Translations under genes and position numbers: made by a program
The notes under the pieces: generated by a model
Databases searched by the model: none
What the model was told of the DNA's origin: nothing
The model's input: the letters and a program-made list of their open reading frames with translations, nothing else
Origin: an uncultured Microbulbifer sp.
Lineage (GTDB): Bacteria > Pseudomonadota > Gammaproteobacteria > Pseudomonadales > Cellvibrionaceae
NCBI RefSeq assembly: GCF_947504145.1
Contig: NZ_CANNGQ010000003.1
Coordinates: 248,001-312,000 of the forward strand
Direction of reading: 5' to 3'
Length of the DNA stretch: 64,000 nt
Part shown: positions 50,191 through 59,158 of the stretch, piece by piece
Position numbering within the stretch: the first letter of the stretch is position 1
Layout: the number at the start of each line of letters is the position of its first letter

Positions 50191-51588
50191 TCAGGCCGGG
50201 TTCATCTTACCCAGTACGCTCTGCAGGCTCTCTTTCGCATCGCCAAACAGCATGCGCGAGTTGTCCTTGAAGAACAGCGGGTTGGAGACGCCGGCGTAAC
50301 CGGAGGCCATGGAGCGCTTCAGCACCACCACTTTGCCCGCTTTCCACACTTCCAGTACTGGCATACCGGCGATGGGGGAACCGGGCTTCTCAACCGCGTC
50401 GGGGTTGACGGTGTCGTTGGCGCCGATGACCAGAACCAGGTCGGTCTCCGGGAAGTCGTCGTTGATTTCTTCCATCTCCAGCACGATGTCGTACGGCACG
50501 TTGGCTTCCGCCAGCAGTACATTCATGTGCCCGGGCAGACGGCCGGCAACCGGGTGGATGCCGAAGCGTACGGTTTTGCCCGCCTTGCGCAGTTTGTCGG
50601 TGAGGTCGCTCACCGCCTGCTGGGCGTGGGCTACCGCCATACCGAAGCCGGGTACGATCACGATGCTGCTGGCATTTTTCAGGTCGTCCGCCAGTTCGTC
50701 GTGGGTGGTGGCTACCGCTTCACCCTCTTCTTCGCCATCGGCACTGGCCACAGCACCGTCGGAACCGAAGCCGCCCAGGATCACACTGATAAAGGAGCGG
50801 TTCATACCGCGACACATGATGTAGCTCAGGATGGCACCGGAGGAGCCTACCAGAGCGCCGATCACGATCAGCAGGTCGTTGCTCAGCATGAAGCCGGTGG
50901 CCGCAGCGGCCCAGCCGGAGTAGCTGTTAAGCATGGAGATTACGACCGGCATATCCGCACCGCCGATGGCGGCGATCAGGTGGATACCCAGCAGCAGCGC
51001 GATACCGGTCATCACCAGCAGGTTGATGATGGTGGCATTGCTCACGTCCGCGGGGATGAACTGGGCACCCAGTACCAAACAGATCACCAGGGCGATCAGG
51101 TTCAGCCAGTGGCGCGCCGGCAGCATCAGCGGTTTACCGGAGATCAGGCCCTGCAGTTTGCCGAAGGCAACGATAGAGCCGGTCAGGGTGATGGCACCGA
51201 TGAATACGCCGATGTAGATCTCGGTGTTGTGCACGATGTGCGCAGCACCTTCGAGATTGATACGCGGATCCAGGTAGCCGCCCCAGCCGATCAAAACCGC
51301 GGCCAGGCCCACAAAGCTGTGCAGCAGGGCTACCAGCTGTGGCATTGCGGTCATCTCCACCTTGCGCGCCAGGTGGATACCGATCACGGCACCAACGCCC
51401 ATGGCGATGCCGACAGGCAGGTAGGCACCGGAGGTGATGCCGGCCACGGTGGCGATGATGGCAATCGCCATACCGACCATGCCGTAGTAGTTACCGCGTC
51501 TTGCGGTTTCGTGGGTAGACAGTCCGCCGAGGCTCAGAATGAACATCACCGCAGAGAACAGATAAGCCATGGAAATTACACTATTCAT
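50191..51588 (-). CDS. pntB: NAD(P) transhydrogenase subunit beta
   Basis: 465 residues. Membrane subunit with about nine helices in the first ~270 residues and a C-terminal NADP-binding domain. Proton-driven hydride transfer from NADH to NADP. Motifs: [20 protein letters not shown] in the membrane part, [40 protein letters not shown] and [10 protein letters not shown] in the nucleotide domain. It lies 12 bases downstream of pntA. Confidence 0.97.
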   Translation of the reverse strand: MNSVISMAYLFSAVMFILSLGGLSTHETARRGNYYGMVGMAIAIIATVAGITSGAYLPVGIAMGVGAVIGIHLARKVEMTAMPQLVALLHSFVGLAAVLIGWGGYLDPRINLEGAAHIVHNTEIYIGVFIGAITLTGSIVAFGKLQGLISGKPLMLPARHWLNLIALVICLVLGAQFIPADVSNATIINLLVMTGIALLLGIHLIAAIGGADMPVVISMLNSYSGWAAAATGFMLSNDLLIVIGALVGSSGAILSYIMCRGMNRSFISVILGGFGSDGAVASADGEEEGEAVATTHDELADDLKNASSIVIVPGFGMAVAHAQQAVSDLTDKLRKAGKTVRFGIHPVAGRLPGHMNVLLAEANVPYDIVLEMEEINDDFPETDLVLVIGANDTVNPDAVEKPGSPIAGMPVLEVWKAGKVVVLKRSMASGYAGVSNPLFFKDNSRMLFGDAKESLQSVLGKMNPA

Positions 51589-51600
51589 GTCTCTTTCTCC

Positions 51601-53142
51601 TTAGCGACGGAACATTTTGAGCATACGGTGGGTAACGAAGAACCCGCCGAAGATATTGATGCTGGCGAACAGCACCGCGATAAACGCCATCACGGTGACG
51701 ACGAAGGAACCGGTCGCGCCGACCTGCAGCAGAGCACCGATGATCACAATACCGGAAATGGCGTTGGTCACACTCATCAGCGGGGTGTGCAGTGCGTGGG
51801 ATACGTTCCAGATCACCTGCCAGCCGATAAAGATCGACAGCACAAACACGGTGAAGTGAGCGACGAAATCCGCCGGCGCAAATTTACCCAGCGCCAGCAA
51901 CAACAGACCGGCCACGGCCCAGAAGGCCACCAGCGACAGCGGCGAAGATTTCTTCTCCGGCTTCGGCTCTACCTGAATCTGCGGCTCCGGCTTTTTCTGC
52001 TGGGGTGCAGCAGAGATTTTCGGCGCGGGCGGCGGCCAGGTGATTTCACCTTCCTTCACTACGGTGGCACCGCGGATCGCTTCATCTTCAAAGTTGATGT
52101 CGATCTCGCCGTTCTTCTCCGGTGTCATGTCGGTCAACAGATGACACAGGTTGGTGGCGTACAGAGTGGACGACTGGGTGGCCGCGCGGCTCGCCAGGTT
52201 GGTGTAACCGAGGATGGTCACGCCGCTCTTGACGACTTTCTGGTCCGCTTGGGTAAAGTCACAGTTGCCGCCCATTTCCGCCGCCAGGTCCACAACCACG
52301 GAACCGTCGGCCATGGTTTCCACCATGTCCGCCAGCCACAGCTTGGGTGCCGGTTTACCGGGGATCAGTGCGGTGGTGATGACGATGTCCACTTCCTTGG
52401 CCTGTTCGCGGAACAGCGCCATTTCAGCGTCGATAAACTCTTTGGACATCTGCTTGGCATAACCGCCGGTGCCGGCGCCGTCTTCCTCGATTTCCACGGT
52501 GAGGAATTCCGCACCCATGGACTCTACCTGCTCGCGAACTTCCGGGCGGGTATCGAAGGCGCGCACGATGGCACCCATGCTCTTGGCGGTACCGATGGCG
52601 GACAGACCCGCAACACCGGCGCCGATCACCAGCACCTTGGCCGGTGGAATTTTACCGGCGGCAGTGATCTGGCCGGTAAAGAAACGACCGAACTCGTGGG
52701 CCGCTTCGATCACCGCGCGGTAACCGGCGATGTTGGCCATGGAGCTCAGTGCGTCCATCTTCTGGGCGCGGGAAATACGTGGAATGGATTCCACCGCCAG
52801 CGCATTGATGTTCTTTTCCGCCAGTTTCTTCAGCAGCGCTTCGTTCTGCGCCGGCTTCAGGAAGGCAATCAGAGTGGCGCCGCTGGGGATCAGGTCCAGC
52901 TCCGCTTCGTTGGGCTGCTGTACTTTCAGTACGATGCCCGCCTGGCTGAGACACTCGGCTGCGTTGGCACACAGCTTGGCACCGGCCTGTTCGTATTCTG
53001 CATCGGGGAAGCTGGCTGCTTCACCGGCCCCCTGTTCGATGACAACGTCAAAGCCCAGCGACTGCAAGCGCTTGACGCTGGCTGGCGATGCCGCGACCCG
53101 CGCCTCGCCCGGCGCGGTCTCCTTTGGTATGGCAATAATCAC
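51601..53142 (-). CDS. pntA: NAD(P) transhydrogenase subunit alpha
   Basis: 513 residues, the E. coli-type single-chain alpha subunit. Start GTG 53142, with GGGAG eight bases upstream. The N-terminal NAD domain has [20 protein letters not shown] and [21 protein letters not shown] Pro/Lys/Gln-rich linker follows near 375-400, then about four membrane helices in the last ~120 residues. It forms the transhydrogenase with PntB. A long AT-rich region lies upstream. Confidence 0.97.
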   Translation of the reverse strand: MIIAIPKETAPGEARVAASPASVKRLQSLGFDVVIEQGAGEAASFPDAEYEQAGAKLCANAAECLSQAGIVLKVQQPNEAELDLIPSGATLIAFLKPAQNEALLKKLAEKNINALAVESIPRISRAQKMDALSSMANIAGYRAVIEAAHEFGRFFTGQITAAGKIPPAKVLVIGAGVAGLSAIGTAKSMGAIVRAFDTRPEVREQVESMGAEFLTVEIEEDGAGTGGYAKQMSKEFIDAEMALFREQAKEVDIVITTALIPGKPAPKLWLADMVETMADGSVVVDLAAEMGGNCDFTQADQKVVKSGVTILGYTNLASRAATQSSTLYATNLCHLLTDMTPEKNGEIDINFEDEAIRGATVVKEGEITWPPPAPKISAAPQQKKPEPQIQVEPKPEKKSSPLSLVAFWAVAGLLLLALGKFAPADFVAHFTVFVLSIFIGWQVIWNVSHALHTPLMSVTNAISGIVIIGALLQVGATGSFVVTVMAFIAVLFASINIFGGFFVTHRMLKMFRR

Positions 53143-53811
53143 CGTTTGTGCTCCCGTTTATAAAAATTGTCGTTGTTATATGGCTCGCGAAAATGAGCCG
53201 ACCCGATTTTCCGGGTCATTTGTGTACCGCGTTATTTAATTCCAATTGGCACATCTCGCCATCAGTGTGCGCCGACATTGAAGTGAAAGCGAGTGCCCCC
53301 GGGAAAAACAGGTTTTCCCGGAAAAAACTAAATCCGTTTCGGTAGGACGATGCATTAAAGAGAATAAGCCTGGCGAACGGAAATAGAGGATTCTTATTAC
53401 TCGTTTAGTGGAATTCTATTAAAAATGCGGAAAAACGATCAAAAAACAGTAGATTACGTTACAAAAGAAACCAAAAACTGGCGCCAGCGACTGACTATTG
53501 TGTATTTAAGTGATTTTAAGTGACTTAAACGTTGCCTTGGAAATTTGGCGTAAAAGTATTCCCCGCGAGGTTATTTAATTCATATAAGGGAATATTTGGT
53601 TAACTATTCCAATAGGTTTCTTTTAACACCCAAATAACATAACGCTTTGATATGGAAATAATTCAGCATTGGAATAGGTAACAATTAAAACCATTAATGG
53701 CGTTAAATAATTATCGATTTACCTGAAACTATTTCTCATGCAACGGATTACAAAAAATGCGAGCCGCGGGTTAAATCCCCCGCCTTTTCACGGGCCACTT
53801 TTCAGCCGCAT
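53143..53811. other. Long AT-rich intergenic region
   Basis: 669 bases between pntA and the molybdate-binding gene. No ORF here looks real. From about 53380 to 53760 it is much more AT-rich than the window and carries short repeats: TTAAGTGA-like steps near 53505-53525, and GGAATA/TATTCC inverted pairs near 53590-53610. It presumably holds the pntAB promoter. I see no tRNA or known RNA. Confidence 0.6.
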
Positions 53812-54696
53812 TCAGGAACCGCTTCGGGAGAGTGATTTTACCTGCAGGAACCCCAGCCCCTGCAGTTTCTCTTGCACCCCCTCCGACTGCAGGTATTGCA
53901 GCAGACGAATGGCCAGATCTCGCTCGCGGGTGTTACGCAAGATCACCACCTGCTGATGAATCGGCGGGTGAAAGTGGGCGGGAATGCGCATGAACTGTCC
54001 GTGACTGCCGGCAGCGAGGGCCTGCCCAAAGGGAATCAGCCCCATATCCCCCTGCCCCTGGTGCAGAAGAATCTGGGCATGGCCCGCGTGGCCCGCATAA
54101 ACCACCCGCCCACGCAGGCGTGGCCACAGGCGCAGCTTCTTCAGCATACGCACCGCCGCGTCTCCATCTGGCGCCAGTTGCGGGTCTGCCACCACCACCT
54201 TGTGCTTACCCCGCCCCAGCAGCAGGATCAGCTGGCGCGGTGTGAGAGCGGTGTCGGTGCTTGCGAGTTTTGCCGAGAGGGTGGAGAACCCGGAGGATTT
54301 GTCTGTGGAGATCTGCCGGCTGACCCAGAGGGCAAGTTGGCCGCGGGCGTAGGTCTGGCGGCTGGCGGGCACGGTGAAGCCAGCCTTTTCCAGCAGCACA
54401 GGGCGCGCGCTGTCGGCGGAGAGAAAGAGATCGAAGGGTTCACCGGCGCGAATCTGGCTGTACAACAGGCCGCTGGCGCCAGCGGTGATTTTGAGGCGGC
54501 AGCGACACTGCGCCTCGAAGTTCTCCCGCAGCGCCTCTAGCGCCGGCTGGAAACCAGCATCGACCGCGAGCCTCAGCTCAGGAGGCTGGCGCAGGCCACA
54601 ACTGCCGAGAGCCAGTAGTACAGCGCACACGCAAGCATATGAGAGGAACCGTGCGAACAGACCTGCGAAAACCCGAATTCGTAGCCGCACTGCCAT
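53812..54696 (-). CDS. modA: ModA-like molybdate-binding lipoprotein
   Basis: 294 residues from ATG 54696, chosen because GGAGGT lies eight bases upstream; a GTG two codons earlier is worse placed. Signal with lipobox LGSC, then LRLAVDAGFQPALEALRENF, SGLLYSQIRAGEPFDLFLSA and ending in a typical periplasmic binding domain. The fold fits molybdate or tungstate binding proteins. Lipidation is uncommon for ModA of Gram-negative bacteria, and no modB or modC is nearby. The role in supplying molybdenum fits mobA and the nitrate genes next door. Confidence 0.8.
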   Translation of the reverse strand: MAVRLRIRVFAGLFARFLSYACVCAVLLALGSCGLRQPPELRLAVDAGFQPALEALRENFEAQCRCRLKITAGASGLLYSQIRAGEPFDLFLSADSARPVLLEKAGFTVPASRQTYARGQLALWVSRQISTDKSSGFSTLSAKLASTDTALTPRQLILLLGRGKHKVVVADPQLAPDGDAAVRMLKKLRLWPRLRGRVVYAGHAGHAQILLHQGQGDMGLIPFGQALAAGSHGQFMRIPAHFHPPIHQQVVILRNTRERDLAIRLLQYLQSEGVQEKLQGLGFLQVKSLSRSGS

Positions 54697-54790
54697 GGGC
54701 ACCTACCTCCCTGTCCCGGAAACTTCCATTCACCGCTTTTTCACCGCCCAATCAGCATGTCCCGGGCAATACCAGCAATACGTGCAACAT

Positions 54791-55414
54791 CTAGGGCGCC
54801 AGGCGCCGAAAGTCCTCCGGCCGGTTTACATTCAGGTGCCAGTCCCCATCCGGGACGGGCAGCTGCATACAGCCCAGGTAACCAAACAGCGCCCGCATCG
54901 AGGCAATCGCATTGCCGGTTGCCGCGGCGTCCAGATACTTCCCGCTGCGCGCGTTGATAGGCAGCCAGCAGGGCAGGTAAAAATCCCCGATGCATACCGC
55001 CTGCTCCACCGTCTGCCCCGCAGCACAGAGTTGCTGGAGCAGCACCGGGCTCAGCAGCGGCATATCCACCGGTACCACCAGCAGCGCATCGCAACCCAGC
55101 TCCCACTGATCCAGGTGCCGGGCGACGGCCTGCAATCCCCCCAGGGGACCGGCACTCGGCACCCGATCTGGTATACCACCAGGCCGGGCACCGCTCACCA
55201 GTGTCGGCAGCAATTCAACGCCTTCGGGCGGGCGCATCGCATCAAATACGCTTTTGGCCTGCTCCAGGAGCGTGCGCCCATTGGATAATTTTAGCAGTGC
55301 CTTGTCTTTCCCCATGCGGCTGGACTGACCACCCGCCAATACCACCGGACAAACGCGCCTGAGGCCCGGTCCGCGGTGCTCCTGCGCACTGGAAAAATCG
55401 GAATTTGCCGTCAT
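54791..55414 (-). CDS. mobA: Molybdenum cofactor guanylyltransferase
   Basis: 207 residues. It transfers GMP to molybdenum cofactor to form the MGD form used by nitrate reductases of the DMSO-reductase family. Nucleotide-binding motif VVLAGGQSSRMGKDKALLKL near the N-terminus, then GPLGGLQAVARHLDQ and LLVVPVDMPLLSP. The C-terminal WHLNVNRPEDF is typical. ModA lies 94 bases downstream on the same strand; the nitrate genes diverge from it. Confidence 0.93.
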   Translation of the reverse strand: MTANSDFSSAQEHRGPGLRRVCPVVLAGGQSSRMGKDKALLKLSNGRTLLEQAKSVFDAMRPPEGVELLPTLVSGARPGGIPDRVPSAGPLGGLQAVARHLDQWELGCDALLVVPVDMPLLSPVLLQQLCAAGQTVEQAVCIGDFYLPCWLPINARSGKYLDAAATGNAIASMRALFGYLGCMQLPVPDGDWHLNVNRPEDFRRLAP

Positions 55415-55643
55415 TGGTTCACATCATTCCTATTTATAAACACCAGAACCTGAATCCTACACCTATTCCCAGCGCCCACAGTCAAAACTCCACAACCAAG
55501 TGGTAGTGTTCGGCCAGACCGCACCACATAGGCGCACCGAAGGGAGCGCGCTGCACCCGCAGTGTGCAGGCGCCCGCCAGTAATTGACCATCACGGGGCA
55601 ATATGGCCGCTCTTTTCACAGGTTCTACTAGATTGGAAATAAT

Positions 55644-55659
55644 TGGTACGAGTTTTGAT
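55644..55659 (+). promoter_or_regulatory. Sigma-54-like promoter upstream of porin
   Basis: TGGTACGAGTTTTGAT fits the -24/-12 spacing (GG, ten bases, GA) with TTGA instead of the usual TTGC. The same deviation appears at the narK site (58920-58935). A sigma-70 reading (TTGGAA, 17 bases, TGATAG) overlaps it. If correct, the leader would be only ~50 bases. Confidence 0.35.
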
Positions 55660-55682
55660 AGTACAAATGCCACTGGCAACGA

Positions 55683-55720
55683 AGCCCGGCGGCACAATCT
55701 GTGCGGCCGGGCTTTTTTTA
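55683..55720 (+). terminator. Leader terminator upstream of the porin gene
   Basis: AGCCCGGC pairs with GCCGGGCT, an inner GCAC/GTGC pairing continues past a G/G mismatch, and the loop is AATCT. Seven T residues follow (55713-55719). Placed in the leader just before a coding region and in an operon with nasT, it should act as an attenuator relieved by NasT. Confidence 0.8.
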
Positions 55721-55749
55721 TGCCTGTCGAAAGTATCCGGGAGCCTCTC

Positions 55750-56982
55750 ATGTCTTCAAGCGCCCTACGCGCCCACATCCTTACCCCGCTGACGCTGGCC
55801 GTCACGGCGGTCGCTGTGCTGATCGCACCCGGTACGGTGCTGGCCGATGAGAATATCGCTCAGATGCCCGGGGATATGATCCGTAACAGCACGTTTGACC
55901 TGAATTTCCGGCCCCGCTACGAGCATGTGCGCGACGTGGCCTTCCCCCACCATGCCACCGCCGGCACCCTGCGCAGCCGCGCTACCTGGACCAGTGCCCG
56001 CTGGGACGGCTGGGAATTTCTGCTGGAAGGCGACAACGTCACCTATATCAGCAGTGAGAAGTTCAACAATACCGAAAATGGCTACACCCAATTCCCGGTA
56101 GTCGCCGACCCCGATTACAGCGAGATGAACCGCGCCCAAATCAGTTACGCACTGGATCAAGGGCTGTTTACCGTAGGCCGTCAGCGCATCAACTATGACG
56201 ACCAGCGTTTTATCGGCGGTGTGGCCTGGCGCCAGAACGAACAGACCTACGACGCCTTTCGCGCCGAATGGGACTTCAACGACAAGGTGTCCCTCGATTA
56301 CACCTACATGTGGAACGTCAACCGTATTTTTGGCCCGGACGGCGACGATGCCGACATCAGCGGGCCCGTGAACGCGCTGGAGGTGGATTACAAAGTCCGC
56401 CCCAATCACACCCTGAAAGGCTTTATCTACAGCCTGGATTTTCACGACCAGGAGCAGTTGGCCAGTGCCACCGTCGGCTTCGAGTGGGCCGCGGATTGCG
56501 CCAGCTACCGCTGGCACCTGCGCGCCGCCACCCAGAGCGATATCGGCGGCAATCCCTACGACTATCAGGCGGAGTACTACAACGCGGAGTTCTGGACCAA
56601 GCCAGTACAGAAATACAAATTCGCAGGCTTTGTGGGCACAGAATGGCTGACGGGCGATGGAGAGTGGGCCTTCCAGACTCCACTGGCTACTCTGCACAAA
56701 TTCCAGGGCTTCGCCGACAAGTTTCTGACCACACCCGTGGACGGCGTTCGCGACTACTATGCTGGCGGCTCTGTCGTTGTTTCTGGCATCAAGTTTGCAG
56801 CTACCCTCCATAAATTCTATAGCGATCGCGACAGCCTGGATTACGGCAACGAACTGGACCTCGTCGCGACCTATGCCATAACAAAAAACATCGGCCTGCT
56901 TGCCAAGTACGCGACCTACGATGCTGACCAATTCAGCAGCGATACGGACAAGTTCTGGTTGCAGTTCGAATTGAAGTTCTGA
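55750..56982 (+). CDS. Alginate-export-type outer membrane porin in nitrate operon
   Basis: 410 residues from ATG 55750, with GGGAG upstream; an in-frame ATG 30 bases earlier lies against the terminator and is less likely. Signal peptide with cleavage near VLA. The mature part is a beta barrel with alternating aromatic strands (NSTFDLNFRPRYEHVRDVAF, QISYALDQGLFTVGRQRINY) and a C-terminal Phe (FWLQFELKF). It resembles AlgE-type 'alginate export' family porins. The position before nasT suggests it serves nitrate or nitrite entry (inference). Confidence 0.85.
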   Translation: MSSSALRAHILTPLTLAVTAVAVLIAPGTVLADENIAQMPGDMIRNSTFDLNFRPRYEHVRDVAFPHHATAGTLRSRATWTSARWDGWEFLLEGDNVTYISSEKFNNTENGYTQFPVVADPDYSEMNRAQISYALDQGLFTVGRQRINYDDQRFIGGVAWRQNEQTYDAFRAEWDFNDKVSLDYTYMWNVNRIFGPDGDDADISGPVNALEVDYKVRPNHTLKGFIYSLDFHDQEQLASATVGFEWAADCASYRWHLRAATQSDIGGNPYDYQAEYYNAEFWTKPVQKYKFAGFVGTEWLTGDGEWAFQTPLATLHKFQGFADKFLTTPVDGVRDYYAGGSVVVSGIKFAATLHKFYSDRDSLDYGNELDLVATYAITKNIGLLAKYATYDADQFSSDTDKFWLQFELKF

Positions 56983-56987
56983 GAGCG

Positions 56988-57575
56988 ATGACGACGAAAC
57001 CCATAAGTATCCTGCTGGTCGACGACCAGCCAGAACGCGCCGCTATGGTGGCCGGGCAGTTGACCGCTGCCGGCTACAACCTGCTGGCGCAACTCTCCAG
57101 TGCCGAAGGACTGCTTTTCCAGGTGGAAAAGCACCGGCCGGATATCGTGTTGATCGATATCGAATCCCCCGACCGCGACATCCTCGAAAGTCTTTCGGTC
57201 ATCAACCAGCACAAACCTACCCCGGTAGCGATGTTTTCCGCCCGCGGCGGCGCCGAGTTTATTACCAGCGCAGTGGAGGCCGGCGTGAGTGCCTATATGG
57301 CGGAGGGCCTGTCGGCAGACCGCGTGGCGCCGGCCATCGAAATCGCCATGGCCCAATTCCGGAGCTATCAGCAACTGCGCCAGTCCCTGGAGCGCACCCA
57401 GCAACAGCTGGACGAGCGCAAGGTAATCGAGCGGGCCAAAGGCCTGCTGATGGCACGCAAAAATATCAGCGAGCAGGCTGCCCACCAGACGCTGCGCACT
57501 CTGGCGATGAACAGCAACTCCACAATGCGCAACGTGGCCGAGCAGATCGTTACCCATTTGCAATCGGCGGTGTAA
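56988..57575 (+). CDS. nasT: NasT-type ANTAR response regulator (nitrate antiterminator)
   Basis: 195 residues. N-terminal receiver-like domain (SILLVDDQPERAAMVAGQLT, PDIVLIDIESP) with the Asp in place. A coiled-coil linker leads to the C-terminal ANTAR RNA-binding domain (~130-190: KVIERAKGLLMARKNISEQA, HQTLRTLAMNSNSTMRNVAE). NasT binds leader hairpins and prevents termination when nitrate or nitrite releases it from NasS. It follows the porin by five bases and precedes nasS. Terminators in the porin and narK leaders are its probable targets. Confidence 0.93.
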   Translation: MTTKPISILLVDDQPERAAMVAGQLTAAGYNLLAQLSSAEGLLFQVEKHRPDIVLIDIESPDRDILESLSVINQHKPTPVAMFSARGGAEFITSAVEAGVSAYMAEGLSADRVAPAIEIAMAQFRSYQQLRQSLERTQQQLDERKVIERAKGLLMARKNISEQAAHQTLRTLAMNSNSTMRNVAEQIVTHLQSAV

Positions 57576-57640
57576 TTGCACCCCGGCCGGATAGAAAGAC
57601 GTGCGCAGACCAATAAATCAATGAATTCGAGAGTATTACC

Positions 57641-58732
57641 GTGAGCAGCCTGCAAGCAGAAAAGCCCAATCTGAAACTCCTCTACCTGCGCCTGACCGAC
57701 AGCGCACCACTAATCGTGGCCCACGAGCTGGGGTACTTCGAGCGCTATGGACTGAAGGTGGACCTGCAGCGGGAAACTTCCTGGGCCACCCTGCGCGACA
57801 AACTGATCGGCGGTGCCGCCGATGCCGCCGCAATACTTGCGCCCATGCCGCTGACCCTGAACCAGACACTGCCCCACTGCGAAGAGCCGCTGCTCAGCGG
57901 GCTGATCCTCAGCTGCAACGGCAACGCGATTACCCTGTCGCGCACGCTCTATGATTCCCTGGAGATTACAGATGCCAGCGACGGGAGCCAGACACCCGAT
58001 ATCGGCGCGGCGCTCAAGTCTCATCTTCAATCCCGCGCCGAAGGCGAAGCACCACTGACATTTGCCAGTGTGTACCCCTTCGCCAGCCACACACTGCAGC
58101 TGCGCCACTGGCTCACCAGCGCCGGCATCAACCCGGACACCGATGTGCGCCTTGTGGTGCTCCCGCCGGAACAGATGGTGGACCATCTGCGCCGCGGCGA
58201 TATCGACGGTTACTGTGTGGGCGAACCCTGGAACACACTCGCGGTGCAGGAAGGGATCGGCGTGATCGCCACCCCCAGCAATGCACTGATGCCGGCGATG
58301 CCGGAAAAAGTACTGGCAGTCACCCGCAGCTGGCACCAGGCCAACCCGGCGACCCACCTGGCCCTGCGCGCCGCTCTGCTGGACGCCTGCGGCTGGCTCA
58401 GCGACCGCAGCCAGCGCCGGGATGCCATTGCCATTCTGGCGCGCCCGGAGTATCTCGATCTGCCGGAAGCCACCATCGCCGCGTCCCTCGACGACGAGCT
58501 CTTCGCCACCACCGGACAACCACCAGTGAAGAACCCCGGCTGGCATCTGTTTGCCCATCCGCAGTCGGAACACGGCCGCCCCACGGAAAAGAAAGCCCGC
58601 GAACTACTGGCCCTGTGCAACGAAATCGCACCAACGGATTGCGCCGCCGCGGAAGTCTTTAATGCCGACCTGTATCAGCAGACGCTGGACTTTCTCCGGC
58701 ACAGAAATTTGCAGCAGACCCTGAGCGCCTGA
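57641..58732 (+). CDS. nasS: NasS-type nitrate/nitrite sensor
   Basis: 363 residues from GTG 57641. CmpA/NrtA-type solute-binding fold (LIVAHELGYFERYGLKVDLQ, VYPFASHTLQLRHWLTSAGI, VDHLRRGDIDGYCVGEPWN) but no signal peptide, as expected for the cytoplasmic sensor NasS. It holds NasT without nitrate and releases it with nitrate or nitrite. The gene lies directly after nasT. Confidence 0.93.
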   Translation: MSSLQAEKPNLKLLYLRLTDSAPLIVAHELGYFERYGLKVDLQRETSWATLRDKLIGGAADAAAILAPMPLTLNQTLPHCEEPLLSGLILSCNGNAITLSRTLYDSLEITDASDGSQTPDIGAALKSHLQSRAEGEAPLTFASVYPFASHTLQLRHWLTSAGINPDTDVRLVVLPPEQMVDHLRRGDIDGYCVGEPWNTLAVQEGIGVIATPSNALMPAMPEKVLAVTRSWHQANPATHLALRAALLDACGWLSDRSQRRDAIAILARPEYLDLPEATIAASLDDELFATTGQPPVKNPGWHLFAHPQSEHGRPTEKKARELLALCNEIAPTDCAAAEVFNADLYQQTLDFLRHRNLQQTLSA

Positions 58733-58919
58733 CCCCATTCCGTCCGGGCCCGTAGTTTCGGGCACCGCGCGACAGCAGTGCATCATTTTCACTCTGGTGC
58801 ATAAAACACCCCAAAACAGGGCGCAATGGCGGCTGCAAATCCCGTCATTCGCCCAATTCCCCCTCGATGCCCCAACGGCAACCCGCGTGACGCACCAAAT
58901 TTTCCTCCGTGCCCGGATA

Positions 58920-58935
58920 TGGCACAGAAATTGAA
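58920..58935 (+). promoter_or_regulatory. Sigma-54-like promoter upstream of the NarK genes
   Basis: TGGCACAGAAATTGAA matches TGGCAC-N5-TTGC-type spacing with GA in place of GC at -12. Start would be near 58945, giving a leader of ~190 bases before the terminator ends. The same GA variant is seen before the porin. Confidence 0.45.
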
Positions 58936-59094
58936 TAACCTTTAGTGAGCAGATGCTGTTTCCGCCCGTCGGGCATTCAGCGCTCATCGCCGAAGTGCCA
59001 ACGGGCCAGACGCTGCGAGCAGTCGCAGACGCACCAGAGAGCCCCACCACAAACAACAGCACTCGGCCACACCATAGCGAACGACAGGACATCG

Positions 59095-59136
59095 AAGTCC
59101 ACCGGTACAGACCGCCTGTGCCCGTGGGCTTTTTTT
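59095..59136 (+). terminator. Leader terminator upstream of the first NarK gene
   Basis: AAGTCCAC, then GGTACAG, pairs with CTGTGCC and GTGGGCTT around an ACCGC loop, with one C/C mismatch. T residues continue to 59136. It ends 22 bases before the first possible start codon, so it must be a regulated attenuator. The sequence GGGCTTTTTTTATGCC at its end is identical to that at the porin leader (55709-55724). Confidence 0.82.
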
Positions 59137-59158
59137 ATGCCCGGCGGGCAGGCGTCCG

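Larger units (their letters stand above)
55415..55749 (+). other. Divergent control region and leader of the nitrate porin operon
   Basis: 335 bases between mobA (minus) and the porin (plus). It contains a stem-loop region at 55541-55576 (CTGCAC/GTGCAG extended by GCGC), a sigma-54-like site (55644-55659) and an intrinsic terminator (55683-55720) ending 29 bases before the porin ATG. No gene. This is the layout expected for a NasT-controlled leader. Confidence 0.65.
58733..59158 (+). other. Leader region of the nitrate transporter operon
   Basis: 426 bases without a gene. It contains a sigma-54-like site (58920-58935), stem-loops including CTGCG/CGCAG around AGCAGT (near 59011-59026) and GCCCGT/ACGGGC as a long-range pair, and a strong terminator at 59095-59136. 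The long structured leader fits NasT-type antitermination. Confidence 0.65.

Noticed and set aside
50527..53163. 878-residue open frame on the plus strand
   Set aside because: It lies opposite pntB and pntA and is rich in His, Gln and Asp as expected from an antisense frame of GC-rich genes. It has no recognisable domain.
59011..59026. CTGCG/CGCAG hairpin with six-base loop AGCAGT as an ANTAR target
   Set aside because: The loop has A at position 1 but A, not G, at position 4, and no matching second hexaloop hairpin was found. It may still be part of the leader, so it is only mentioned there.
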